In this document: positions 1 through 10,484 of the stretch, in pieces
Layout of the letters: every line of letters starts with the position of its first letter
Position numbering within the stretch: position 1 is the stretch's first letter
Source: Fagopyrum homotropicum
Lineage: Eukaryota > Streptophyta > Magnoliopsida > Caryophyllales > Polygonaceae
Reading direction: 5' to 3'
DNA: 64,000 bases
Assembly: GCA_033239125.1 (NCBI GenBank)
Contig: BSWB01000005.1
Coordinates: 16,049,447-16,113,446, forward strand
Program-made: the position numbers and the translations under genes
The notes under the pieces: model-generated
What the model saw: the letters and a program-made list of their open reading frames with translations, nothing else
What the model was told of the DNA's origin: nothing
The model's database searches: none

Positions 1-2738
1 GACGAACAGAAATGCCCAAGAAATATGATAGGGGGCCTAAGTCTTTCAGGGCAAATTCCTTACTCAGAAGCTGTCAATGTCATTGACATACAGAAGCAGA
101 TAGGTAGTGTTGGGTCCTTGATTATAAATAAAAAGGGAGGAGTCGTTCTTACTGCTGATAAACCCAATGCAATGTAAGAAGCCTGCAAAACGTTGAAACC
201 ATGCTCGGGGAGCTTGCTTCAGGTCATAGAGGGACTTCTGCAGAAGGCAAAGATGATTGGGTTTGGAGGGATCGCGGAAGCCTGAGGGTTGAAACATATA
301 CACCGTTTCGTTGAGATGTCCGTGGAGGAAAGCATTTTGAACATCCAGTTGGTGAATGGACCAAGAGCGTGAGACTGCAATATTGAGAACCATACGGATG
401 GTTGCTGATTTAACAACAGGACTGAAAATCTCATCACAGTCAATGCCAACCTGCTGAGAACAACCGTTGGCAACTAAACGAGCCTTGTATCGACCTGTAC
501 TTATGCTTAAAAATCCACATGCATCGCACAATGTTAGCGTTCGCAAGATGAGATATCAAGACCCAAGTCTTATTCCGCATAAGGGATCGATATTCATCAA
601 GCACGGTAGCGGTCCAATACGGGTCTTGAAGTGATACATTGTGGGATTTGGGAATTGGGGATAATGGAGCGGTCGAAACGGATAAGTCAAAAATCGGTTA
701 TAGTTTCACAATGTCGGATTGACTGCGGGTGTGGGGCTGGTCCAATAAATATGTGGGCTGAAGGGGCGGAGCTGGCGCATTTAAGGATTGGCCGGCTAGG
801 GTGGGAAGGGAGGTTTGGAGATGTGGGATTGGAGGAGAAGGTAAGCGTGTTGGGCTGGTAGGGGGAGAGTAGACCGGCAGGGTGATGGGCCGTACTAGGC
901 TGGGAAATGAAGAAGCAGAATCAGGGTTGGAAACAGAAATGAAAGGGCTGTGACTGCAACGTGAGGGAAGGGCTGAGTGGCCCGGATTGGGCCGACACGT
1001 GGGAGAAGGGGAGATGGGCTATCGGGAGAGCAGGGCAGCAGTAGGTCAGGTCTGACGGACTGAGAACGCTGTTGGGATGACGGAAAAATAGTGATGAGGT
1101 GGTCAAAAAAAAACCCAGAGTTTGGATCATCATTTGAATGGGTCAACAATTCCAGGGAGACTCGGGAGGGAGTAGAAAATGAAAAAATGTCTCGTCGAAG
1201 GTGACATGACGAGAAATGATGATTTTGTTTGTGGATCTATCTAGACATTTGTAACTCCTATGATGGGTGGAATACCCAAGAAAAACACACGGTGTGGTGC
1301 GGTGTTGGAGTTTGTGAGAGATAGTGGCACTTTGATTTGGGTAGCAAAGACAACAAAAAATGCGGAGATGATTGAGCGAAGGTGTTGTAAGATACAACAA
1401 TTGGGTGGGAGATTTATTTTGAACGAAGACCGATGGAAGAATGTTAAGAAGATAACATGAAGTTTCCACAACATGAGGTCAAACGAAGACGGGAAGAGAG
1501 GCATGAAACAAGAGGGAACACATCATATTATTGATCGTCCGGATGACACGTTCGGATTTTCCATTTTGAGGGGAAGTGTGAGGACATGAAAATCAAAAAA
1601 TGATGCCATGATCAACAAAGAACTTGTGAAAGTTGCTATTGTTAAATTCACGGCCCATGTCACACTGGAAACTTCATAATATTGAGTTGAAATTGTGTTT
1701 TGACTAGTTGATGAAATTGCACGAAGAGACCAAAGACTTGAGATTTAAACTTGATTGGGTAGATCCATAAGAAATGTGTGAAATCATCAAGAAAAAGCAA
1801 GTAATATTTAAAACCTTCCCTACTTGGGAAAGGAGAGGTCCAAAGATCACTATGAATTATATTAAAAGGTGCAAAAAGAACTAGTTTGTGAGCTCTCAAA
1901 CGGCAACCTATGGTGTTTTTCTAATTGACAATCATGACAAAGAGGAGACAAGGTTTGTTTGTGACACTTGAAAAAAGAAGCATTCCTAAGAAATTCTAAA
2001 ACAGGTGTGCCGGGATGACCAAGGCGTGCATGCCAAAGACTGGAGGACTCGACGGACAGGGCTTGATGATGGCTGGAGGAAGAACGACTGACATGATAGA
2101 GCTCCCCGGAACTATTACACCTTAGACAAATTGTCCCTGTTTGTAGATCCTTCACAGAAAAACCAAAAGGATCAAACTCTACGGAAGCATTGTTATCAGT
2201 GGTAAAACGACGAACATACACTAAGTTTTTTTACAAAATTTGCGGCTATGAGGACGTTGGATAATCGGAGAGGTTGGTTAGTGGTGGGTATGGTGGTTTC
2301 TCTAAGAACTGTAGATGAAATACGCATACCATTCTCAAAAATTATTGAATTTGATAAACCATTATGAAAAAAAGATGAGAGAGAACCTGAATTATTCGTC
2401 ATGTGTGATGTCGCACCCGTGTCCATATACCAATAATTATCCGTCGGATTGTAGGACATAGTAGCAAAAGAATAGTCCAGCGCAGTGGGTTGGAAATCTG
2501 AGGCCAGATGGGCCTGCGCAGAGGGTTGTGATGGAGCAGGCCCAAGTAAGCCTTGTTGAGGGTAAGGGCAGGGGGCCGGATTGGGCTGGCAGCATATTTG
2601 GCTGGATACCAAGCAACAAGAGAAGACTGCCCATTAGGGCTGGACTGTTGCACATGGAGCCAACCGAACGGAGGACGGAGCACAAATCGCTGCTGGGGCT
2701 GCGAGCTGCTAGTGGTCCGGCCATGACCCTTGCGGCCA
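1..2738 (-). pseudogene. Ty1/copia polyprotein relic, protease to reverse transcriptase part
   Basis: Read on the minus strand, this is the downstream part of a copia polyprotein. The gag C-terminus and protease come first (2196-2612, motif WYMDTGATSHMT with the catalytic DTGA). The GAG-pre-integrase region follows (1862-2221, LWHARLGHPG). Integrase core pieces lie at 1660-1899 (IIHSDLWTSPFPS, LLFLDDFTHFLWIYP) and 1143-1469 (CVFLGYS). Reverse transcriptase is at 64-546 (VARLxANG-like start, QLDVQNAFLHG, LYDLKQAPRAW). The usual YVDD box reads YVND at the left end, followed by a frameshift into a KDLGPLSYFLGI-like segment at 1-60. The pieces lie in different frames with stops, so it is dead. 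The order PR-IN-RT is diagnostic of copia. The rest of RT, RNase H and the 3' LTR lie outside the window. The element continues at 14128-15141, beyond an inserted gypsy element. Confidence 0.93.
2734..2738. repeat. Left target-site duplication GGCCA of the Athila-like element
   Basis: GGCCA directly precedes the 5' LTR terminus TGATAAC and is repeated exactly at 14123-14127 after the 3' LTR. A 5-bp duplication is the normal product of Ty3/gypsy integrase. Joining the two flanks restores the copia gag reading. Confidence 0.97.
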
Positions 2739-4561
2739 TGATAACAAGATTTATGACTTAGGATTAGGTAGTCATTTAGATAGATTTCTCATTCATTCGT
2801 GCGAGTTTTGGCATTGATTCATGACGTCTTCGCTCAATTCACGCACATTTCTAGAAAAGACGTCTACACTACCTTTTATCGGTTTTGTAGGTAATTCGGG
2901 GATCTATTGGACGTTAATCGATACATTTGAGGGCCAAGCCTCATGATGGTACACATCCAAAGCTTTGGAGGAGCATAATTGGAGCAACAAAGGACGCAAA
3001 GACCACTATTGGTGCAAGCAATGGATCAACTCATGGCTAAACGAGCATAACAAGTTTCTGCTGAAGAAAATCGGACCAGCAAGCAGCTAAATCGGCCGAT
3101 TTATTGCTCTGGGTCGATTTTTAGGCCTTTGACAGCTTAAAGCCACGTGTCCCACGATCTCTTGCCCGTCCTTGCTCTTGGTGGAGAATATAAGTGGTCC
3201 TTCAGGTGGTTGCTGAGCATCTCTCCTCTCCCACACTCTCATTGACAGCTCATTTTGATTTTGGAGAAAGATTGGAGGAGAAGAAAAGCTCTCAAGGATT
3301 GAAGGAAGAAGAAGAACACCATTCTAAGAGTTTAGAGTGATTTTGAGTGATTTTGTAGTCTTGGATTGAAGAACTAATTGCAAGGATTGTTAAGAACGTT
3401 TTGCATCTTCATTTTAGAGTTTGTAAGTCTTGCTACAACTTGGATTTGGCTGAGATTTATTGATTTAGCTTACTCATCTTTCATTACTCATCTATGAACA
3501 CCATGTATGCTTGCTTGATGATTTCGGATCTTGATATGCATATTATTGGCTAGTTTCTTGTGATTTTAGAGTGATGGATTGATGGTTATGGCTAGGGTGA
3601 TGATAGGATGGGCTTAAATGTCAGTTTAGGATGATTTATATGCACGAAACTCACAACAGAAGGAAAAATCGACCTGTTCATCAGATAAATCGGCCGATTT
3701 ATCTGTAGAACAGCCCGATTTATTCTTCTGTTGCTCTTTAAATGATAAATCTGCATGCTAGGGTGTTTGGTTGTTTAAATCCTAGTGTTTATTAAGCCTA
3801 ATTTAGCTTAGTATCACCTAATGCTACCAATCTAAGTGAGGGAAGAGATCTACCCGATGATTTCCGACCTTAGATACCTAAGATGATGAATGCTAGGTAG
3901 TAGTGAGCCTCATAAGCCGCTATTGGATCGAGTGTGCTAGGATTATTGCTTGAGATTTCCTTATTCCGAGACTTACCCGGTAAGGAGAGGGTTACCCTTA
4001 AGTAGCATCTAGTTTGTGCGAAATTCCTTACTCTAACCCCTTGAGACCTACCCGGTAATAGGAGTTTGATGTGGGATTAGTGAAGTGAGAGACTTACCCG
4101 GTAATCGCTTCCATTAGTGAACATTCTTTCCTAAACACCATAGCTTGTCCTTAGAATCCTTAGAACCTTGAGCCCTATGCCATAACCGGAAATCTTGACC
4201 TCTAGAATCTACTTTTCTCTCTTGATCATATACTTGTGCTTTGTGTTACTTACTCGTTTGCTAGCTTAATTTGTTAGTTGTTTTATTACTTTGCTTGACT
4301 TGTGATCTTTGTTTGATCACCATAAAAACCAACCAAAAATATTGCGTTTTCCATTTTCTTTGTTCCTCATCTTATCTTAGTCTAGATTCACACTATCTTT
4401 GATCATTGCTTGACTCTATCTCACCTTAGTCTTTGTGTTCGATCTCGGAATACTTACCTTTCTACAAACGTCCCGTACACTGCGGGTTCGCTAGGTAGTT
4501 TAGGATTTTAGTTCGAGTTTATAAATTTAAAGCTTTTTGTGCTACTAATCCTAGCGTAACA
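2739..4561 (+). repeat. 5' LTR of the Athila-like element
   Basis: The LTR runs from TGATAACAAG to CTAGCGTAACA and is 1823 bp long. It carries a TATA-like box (TATAAG, 3189-3194), two AAATCGGCCGATTT palindrome clusters (3067-3122, 3664-3722) and three copies of GAGACYTACCCGGTAA (3968, 4043, 4089). The edge is fixed by the target duplication on the left and the primer-binding site six bases after the right end. Confidence 0.97.
3189..3194 (+). promoter_or_regulatory. Putative LTR promoter TATA box
   Basis: TATAAG lies in the middle of the 5' LTR and is followed about 30-40 bp later by a pyrimidine-rich tract (CATCTCTCCTCTCCCACACTCTC), which is a plausible transcript start. The copy in the 3' LTR is at 12750-12755. 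This is an inference from position and composition only. Confidence 0.5.
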
Positions 4562-4567
4562 AGTTTT

Positions 4568-4585
4568 TGGCGCCGTTGCCGGGGA
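4568..4585 (+). other. Primer-binding site for tRNA-Asp (GUC)
   Basis: TGGCGCCGTTGCCGGGGA is the complement of the 3' end of plant tRNA-Asp including CCA. It starts six bases after the 5' LTR. This primer is typical of Athila/Tat-type gypsy elements. Confidence 0.93.
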
Positions 4586-4664
4586 CTAGGTCTAGATTGA
4601 GTCATTTGCTTTTGTGATTGTTTATAGTGTAGATCTTTCTTGTTGCTTTTGAGCTCTCTTTGGT

Positions 4665-5483
4665 GTGTGTCTTGCTTTTCAGGACATCATCTCTCTCTTT
4701 AGGTGTATGCGAAGATCTCGTGGCAAGGATTTAGCTCCATTCGATCCCGAACCGGAGAAAACCCTTCGATCTAGATCCAAGAACATCCGAAAAGAGAAAG
4801 AGATGGCCGGAAGAAACCTCCAAGCTGAGTTGGTTGAAGCCTTAGAGCAAATAAGGCTAAGAGATGAGCTTTTGGAGGAAGAAAGGAGACTTGCCAATGA
4901 GAGGCAAGAGGAAACTAGGAGGGAGATTGAGGAGATTAGGCAAGCCCTTGTTCAAGGAGAGCTTAATCGCCGACAACCTCCACCTCCTCCACCACCGGTG
5001 GAACAACCGCAGCCGGCGGCTAATGTTAGGGTTGTGCCCATTGCCATTGAAGAGCCACAAACCCTAGGGAGACGAATGGATCCGGCACAAAGAGCACACC
5101 GTCCGGGTGTGAACTTAGGAGATCCCGCAGCCCACAACTATGAGCTCCACCCTCAAGTTCTACAAATGATCCGGCATAATCAATTTGGAGGGATGGAAGG
5201 AGAGTCTCCTCACCAACATTTGATGAACTACGAGATTTTGATGGAGACTCTTAGACCGCCAAGATTGGAGAGTAACAACCATAAGCTAAGGGCTTTCTCC
5301 TTCTCTCTTAAGGACAAGGCCTTGGCTTGGTATCAATCTATTCCACAAGGGCGAGTTGGTACTTGGGAGGAGATGACAACCGAGTTTTTGACTAAGTTCT
5401 TCCCACCTTCCAAGACTACCGAATTAAGAGGGAAGATCAATGCCTTCGTGATGAAGGATAGAGAGAGTTTGTTTAAGTCTTGA
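4665..5483 (+). pseudogene. Athila-like gag, first part, ended by an in-frame TGA
   Basis: This is the N-terminal part of the gag protein. The frame opens at 4665, but the ATG at 4707 (MRRSRGKDLAPFDPE) matches the usual Athila start better. A long charged helical segment follows (about residues 45-100, rich in E, R and L, probably coiled coil), then a PPPPPPPVEQPQP linker. The retrotransposon gag domain comes last (LRAFSFSLKDKALAWYQSIP, EEMTTEFLTKFFPPSKT). The frame stops at TGA 5481-5483, where this family has a conserved Trp just before the RFKDLL segment. Frame and homology continue unbroken downstream, so a single G-to-A change explains the stop. The product would be a truncated gag unless the stop is read through. 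Confidence 0.92.
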
Positions 5484-5543
5484 GAGAGATTCAAGGACCT
5501 TCTCCTAGATTGTCCACACCATGGCATACCGAAAATTGAGCTA

Positions 5544-8500
5544 TTGGAGATCTACTTCAAGGGACTTGATGAAGATAGCCAATTCAAGCTTCAATCCCTT
5601 TCCGGTGGGACTTTCATGGAGAAGCATGTAGATGATGCTTGGGAGTTTGTGGAGAAGCAAGCTCTTATGATTGAGAAATACTCCCATAGAAAGAGTGAAG
5701 GGAGAAAGGCGGGAGCATATGAGGTGAGTGAGGTCACCATGAGCAACTTCAAGCTCGACGCCATCAACAACGAGCTAAAGTCCTTGAGGGAGTTGTGTGC
5801 TACAACCTTGAAGAACCAAGCAACCCCTCAAGTGCTTCCACAAGCTAACTTGTCTTCCAAGGAGGAGGATGTGAACTATATGGGAAGGGGCAACTACAAC
5901 AACTACCAAGGCCCAAGGAACTTCAACAACAACCGGCAATTCAACAATTACCGGCCCAACCATAACCATCCCGGGTTTTCTTACTCTAACCCGGATGGAG
6001 CCTTGAACCCTCCCGCTTCCACAAGCACAACTCCACCACCAAGAGCTTCACAAGAACCTCCACCCGGATTCACTCAACCTCCAAAGGATAGAACCGAAAT
6101 GATGTTTGAGCAATTGCTTGGAAGGTTGAGCGGTCTTGAGAGCACGGTGACTTCTATCTCAAAGGCTCAAAAGGTGTTGGAAGCACAAGTCTTCCAAAAG
6201 GCGGGTGAAGCACATAGAGACCCGGGAAAGCTTCCCGGAAGAACCGAAGAAAACCCAAGAGGCCAAGTGTTGGCTATTACAACAAGAAGTGGGTTAAGCA
6301 TGAAGGATCCCTTGCCCAAGGAGAATGCTAAAGGGAAGCAAGTGGTGAATGAAGAAGAAACTTTGCAAGGAGATGGAGGCAAGAGCAAGGATGTAGAGCC
6401 AACCTATGTGGCACCGCCTCCATACAAGCCACCACTACCGTTCCCTCAATCACGAGCAAGAGCTCGCTTGGACAATCACTTTGGTAAGTTCCTTGAACTA
6501 ATGTCTAAATTGCATATTAACATTCCGTTCATGGATGCTATTTTAGGGATGCCGGCATATGGTAAATTCTTGAAAGAAATACTCTCCAACAAAAGGAAGT
6601 TGGAGGAGTATGGTGAGATAAGGATGACTAAGAGATCCTCGGAGTTGATTCAAACGATGAAGGAGGAGATGCCTCCCAAGCTAAGGGATCCGGGATCCTT
6701 TTGTGTGCCAATCGGAGTAGGAGAAGTGAAATATGACGCCCTATGTGATCTTGGGGCAAGTGTGAGCATCATTCCGCTTGCACTTTGCAACAAGGTTGGG
6801 CTAGGAGAGCCAAAGCCGGTCAAGATGACCCTTTACATGGCGGACCGCTCAATCACTCATCCGGTTGGGATCTTGGAAGATATCCCGGTGCAATTAGGGA
6901 AGTTCTATGTGCCCATAGACTTCGTTGTTTTGGATATCCCGGCGGACTATCCGGTTCCTATCATCTTGGGGAGACCTTTCCTAGCTACTTCCGGATGTCT
7001 AGTGGATTGCAAGAATGGGACTCTCTCCTTCAACATTGGAGAAGAGAACATCAAGTTCAAGCTGTCCACAATGATGAAAGGGCCAACCCTTGATGAGGAT
7101 ATATTTAACATAGTTGAAGAAGAGGAGTCTAGAGAGGTTGTGAGCTCAATCTTGCTCAAAGATCCACTTGAGAGAGTTCTTAGCTCAAGCTTGATGGAGG
7201 AAGGAGTTGAGGAGAGTAGCAATGAAGTGATCAAGGCCTTGAATGCATTGGACGAGCTACCAAGTGTTGGGTTTGAAGTGCTAGAAGAAGAGGAAAACTG
7301 CCAGAAAAATCGGACTGAAGGGCAAAAATCGGCCGATTTTTGTACTTATGCTGAAATTTCAGCCAGTTTTGCCAAAACAGAAACTCAGATCGACCCCCCC
7401 TCAGAAAAATCGACCGATTTTTCTTCCTGGGTCGATTTTCCTGAGTCTTTTCAGCATCAACCACTTGAGTGTGAGCAATCATCAAGGGACTTCAAGGAGG
7501 CTTCCATGGCTTTGCAATCATCTCAACCTACATTGTATAGATCATCTCCAACCGAAAAAGGTCCTCCTCAACTTGATCTTAAACCTCTTCCTTCTCATTT
7601 AAAGTATGCTTTCCTTGGTTCAAATTCTACTTATCCGGTGATTGTGAATGCATCTTTGAATGATGATGAGCTTAATAGATTGTTGAATGAATTGAAACTG
7701 CATAGAAAGGCAATAGGATACACCATTGATGATCTTGTTGGCATCAAGCCCTCTTTGTGCATGCATAGGATAATGATGGAAGATAATCATAAACCCTCTA
7801 TTGAACATCAAAGAAGATTGAATCCCATAATGAAAGAGGTAGTTAAGAAGGAGATCATAAAGTTGCTAGATGCGGGAATTATCTACCCTATCTCGGATAG
7901 TAAGTGGGTTAGTCCCGTTCATGTAGTACCTAAGAAGGGTGGGATGACCGTAGTGACTAATGAGAACAATGAACTAATCCCCACTAGAACGGTTACGGGA
8001 TGGAGGATGTGTATTGATTATAGAAAGCTTAACATGGCCTCTAGGAAAGATCACTTCCCTCTCCCCTTCATTGACCAAATGCTAGAAAGGTTAGCTCAAC
8101 ATTCCCATTTTTGCTACCTAGATGGCTATAGTGGATTCTTCCAAATCCCTATCCACCCCGATGACCAAGAGAAAACCACCTTTACATGTCCATGGGGAAC
8201 CTTTGCATATAGGAGGATGCCATTTGGGTTGTGTAATGCACCCGCCACCTTCCAAAGGTGTATGATGGCCATCTTTTCGGAATACATAGAAGATATCATG
8301 GAAGTGTTTATGGATGATTTCTCTGTTTATGGTTCTTCTTTCGATGATTGCTTGGCTAACTTGTCCTTAGTATTGCAAAGATGTGAGGAGACAAATCTTG
8401 TCTTAAATTGGGAAAAATGCCACTTCATGGTAAGTGAAGGTATTGTGTTAGGACACTTGGTGTCTAACCGTGGCATTGAGGTTGATAGGGCCAAGATTGA

Positions 8501-10484
8501 AACGATAGAGATGTTGCCACCACCTACCTCGGTGAAAGGGGTAAGGAGTTTCTTAGGGCATGCCGGTTTTTACCGGAGGTTCATTCAAGATTTCTCTAAA
8601 ATTTCTAAGCCCCTTACTAACCTACTAATGAAGGATGTTGAATTTGTTTTCTCCAAAGATTGCCTTGAGGCTTTTTGTAGGTTGAAGAACGCTTTGATCT
8701 CCGCACCTATAATGCAACCTCCGGATTGGAGCCTACCGTTTGAGATCATGTGTGATGCAAGCGATGTAGCCGTTGGGGCTGTCTTGGGGCAAAGGAAAGA
8801 TGGGCGCACTCATGCCATTTATTATGCTATCAAGACGCTAGATGATGCCCAACTTAACTATGCCACAACCGAGAAAGAGTTGCTAGCGGTAGTGTATGCC
8901 TTTGAGAAGTTCCGCTCATATCTTGTTGGAGCGAAGGTCATAGTCTATACGGATCATGCCGCTATCCGTTATCTACTCACCAAGAAGGATGCCAAGCCTA
9001 GGTTGATTCGGTGGATCCTTCTTCTTCAAGAATTTGATTTGGAAATCCGGGACAAGAAGGGATCCGAGAACTCCGTGGCGGATCACCTTAGTAGACTACC
9101 TCCCTTAGAGATTGAGAGAGATGACATCCCGATTGATGACTCATTTCGGGATGAGCAATTGCAAATGGTGGAGGAGTGCTTGTTCCAAGTGTCTAGAGGA
9201 AGTGAGCCATGGTATGCGGACATTGTGAACTACTTGGTGTGTGAGGAAGTGCCTCCCGGTTTGACATATGCCCAAAGGAAGAAGTTCTTCAAGGATGTGA
9301 GACATTACTATTGGAGCGAGCCACTTTTGTTCAAAAGAGGGCCGGATGGAATGTTTAGGAGGTGCATACCGGAAGATGAGGTGGAGAGTGTGATCCGCCA
9401 TTGTCATTCCTTGCCATGTGGAGGGCATGCTAGTGCACACAAGACATGTGCGAAAGTGCTACAATCGGGCTTCTTTTGGCCAAGTTTGTTCAAGGACGTG
9501 CAAGGCTTTGTGGTAGCTTGTGATGCTTGCCAAAGGACGGGCAACATCTCAAGGAGAAATGAGATGCCCTTGAACAACATACAAGAGGTGGAAATATTTG
9601 ATGTGTGGGGTGTGGACTTCATGGGGCCATTCCCTTCTTCATGTGGCAACCTCTACATCCTATTGGCGGTTGACTATGTTTCGAGATGGGTGGAGGCAAT
9701 CGCCTCTCCTACAAATGACGCCAAGGTCGTGGTGCGGTTCTTCAACCGAGTGATCTTCCCTAGGTTTGGAACACCTAGGGTGATCATAAGTGATGGAGGG
9801 AAGCACTTCACCAATAGGAACTTTGGAGCACTTTTGGCTAAGTATGGGGTGACTCATAGGGTGGCAACACCTTACCATCCCCAAACTAGTGGCCAAGTGG
9901 AGATCTCCAACCGGGAGATCAAGGCCATTCTTGAGAAGACGGTATCAAGGACGAGAAAAGATTGGGCTATGAAGCTCGATGATGCCTTGTGGGCATATGG
10001 GACCGCCTTCAAAACACCAATTGGCACCACTCCTTACAAGTTGGTCTATGGAAAGTCTTGCCACCTTCCGGTAGAGATGGAGCATCGAGCATATTGGGCT
10101 ATAAGGTGGCTAAATTTTGATCTAAAGGAGGCCGGAGAAAAGCGGTTGCTAGACATAAACGCCCTTGAGGAGATCCGGTTGGATGCATATGAGAATGCTC
10201 GGATCTACAAGGAGAGAACCAAGCGATGGCATGATAAGAGGATCATCCCAAAGGAGTTGAGTGAAGGCGACTTTGTCCTCCTCTTCAACTCGAGGCTGCG
10301 GCTCTTCCCCGGAAAGCTCAAATCAAGATGGACCGGGCCATATGTGGTGAAGAAGATCTTTCCTCATGGAGCGGTAGAGATAGGAGGAGATCATTGTGGT
10401 GACTTCAAGGTGAATGGGCATCGATTGAAGAAGTACATCCCGGAAGCCCCGGTGGAAGTGATTGCCCCACTTCACCTTGATTGA
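5544..10484 (+). CDS. Athila-like gag C-terminus and Pol polyprotein (PR-RT-RNase H-integrase), 1646 codons open
   Basis: This is the same frame as the upstream gag, reopened after the TGA at 5481. Residue numbers count from the ATG at 5544, which need not be a real start. Gag tail with Asn-rich [10 protein letters not shown] region, no CCHC knuckle (about 1-260). Aspartic protease CDLGAS with active Asp near 402. RT with [26 protein letters not shown] and the catalytic FMDD at 922-925. RNase H with [14 protein letters not shown] and [10 protein letters not shown]. Integrase with a zinc-binding segment (GGHASAHKT...CDACQR) and an apparently complete DDE triad, D1358, D1417, E1453. Between protease and RT the frame contains an inserted palindrome cluster (7301-7446) translated as repeats of K-S-x-D-F. 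The stop is TGA at 10482. The enzymatic part looks intact, so this copy might supply functions in trans. Confidence 0.93.
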   Translation: MEIYFKGLDEDSQFKLQSLSGGTFMEKHVDDAWEFVEKQALMIEKYSHRKSEGRKAGAYEVSEVTMSNFKLDAINNELKSLRELCATTLKNQATPQVLPQANLSSKEEDVNYMGRGNYNNYQGPRNFNNNRQFNNYRPNHNHPGFSYSNPDGALNPPASTSTTPPPRASQEPPPGFTQPPKDRTEMMFEQLLGRLSGLESTVTSISKAQKVLEAQVFQKAGEAHRDPGKLPGRTEENPRGQVLAITTRSGLSMKDPLPKENAKGKQVVNEEETLQGDGGKSKDVEPTYVAPPPYKPPLPFPQSRARARLDNHFGKFLELMSKLHINIPFMDAILGMPAYGKFLKEILSNKRKLEEYGEIRMTKRSSELIQTMKEEMPPKLRDPGSFCVPIGVGEVKYDALCDLGASVSIIPLALCNKVGLGEPKPVKMTLYMADRSITHPVGILEDIPVQLGKFYVPIDFVVLDIPADYPVPIILGRPFLATSGCLVDCKNGTLSFNIGEENIKFKLSTMMKGPTLDEDIFNIVEEEESREVVSSILLKDPLERVLSSSLMEEGVEESSNEVIKALNALDELPSVGFEVLEEEENCQKNRTEGQKSADFCTYAEISASFAKTETQIDPPSEKSTDFSSWVDFPESFQHQPLECEQSSRDFKEASMALQSSQPTLYRSSPTEKGPPQLDLKPLPSHLKYAFLGSNSTYPVIVNASLNDDELNRLLNELKLHRKAIGYTIDDLVGIKPSLCMHRIMMEDNHKPSIEHQRRLNPIMKEVVKKEIIKLLDAGIIYPISDSKWVSPVHVVPKKGGMTVVTNENNELIPTRTVTGWRMCIDYRKLNMASRKDHFPLPFIDQMLERLAQHSHFCYLDGYSGFFQIPIHPDDQEKTTFTCPWGTFAYRRMPFGLCNAPATFQRCMMAIFSEYIEDIMEVFMDDFSVYGSSFDDCLANLSLVLQRCEETNLVLNWEKCHFMVSEGIVLGHLVSNRGIEVDRAKIETIEMLPPPTSVKGVRSFLGHAGFYRRFIQDFSKISKPLTNLLMKDVEFVFSKDCLEAFCRLKNALISAPIMQPPDWSLPFEIMCDASDVAVGAVLGQRKDGRTHAIYYAIKTLDDAQLNYATTEKELLAVVYAFEKFRSYLVGAKVIVYTDHAAIRYLLTKKDAKPRLIRWILLLQEFDLEIRDKKGSENSVADHLSRLPPLEIERDDIPIDDSFRDEQLQMVEECLFQVSRGSEPWYADIVNYLVCEEVPPGLTYAQRKKFFKDVRHYYWSEPLLFKRGPDGMFRRCIPEDEVESVIRHCHSLPCGGHASAHKTCAKVLQSGFFWPSLFKDVQGFVVACDACQRTGNISRRNEMPLNNIQEVEIFDVWGVDFMGPFPSSCGNLYILLAVDYVSRWVEAIASPTNDAKVVVRFFNRVIFPRFGTPRVIISDGGKHFTNRNFGALLAKYGVTHRVATPYHPQTSGQVEISNREIKAILEKTVSRTRKDWAMKLDDALWAYGTAFKTPIGTTPYKLVYGKSCHLPVEMEHRAYWAIRWLNFDLKEAGEKRLLDINALEEIRLDAYENARIYKERTKRWHDKRIIPKELSEGDFVLLFNSRLRLFPGKLKSRWTGPYVVKKIFPHGAVEIGGDHCGDFKVNGHRLKKYIPEAPVEVIAPLHLD
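7301..7446 (+). repeat. Palindrome cluster inside the pol coding region
   Basis: Two loop-less inverted repeats lie side by side, centred on AAAAATCGGCCGATTTTT (about 7335) and AAAAATCGACCGATTTTT (about 7415). They have outlying half-motifs ATCGGAC, ATCGACCC and GGGTCGATTTT. They encode an unconserved-looking linker between protease and RT and keep the reading frame open. The same motif occurs in the LTRs and the 3' noncoding part of this element. Confidence 0.8.

Noticed and set aside
2528..2761. Plus-strand frames at 631-861, 1260-1460 and 2528-2761
   Set aside because: They are antisense shadows of the minus-strand copia polyprotein.
4568..4585. tRNA-like matches at 4568, 53070, 45778, 58868 and 63229
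   Set aside because: They are primer-binding sites complementary to tRNA 3' ends next to LTRs, not tRNA genes.
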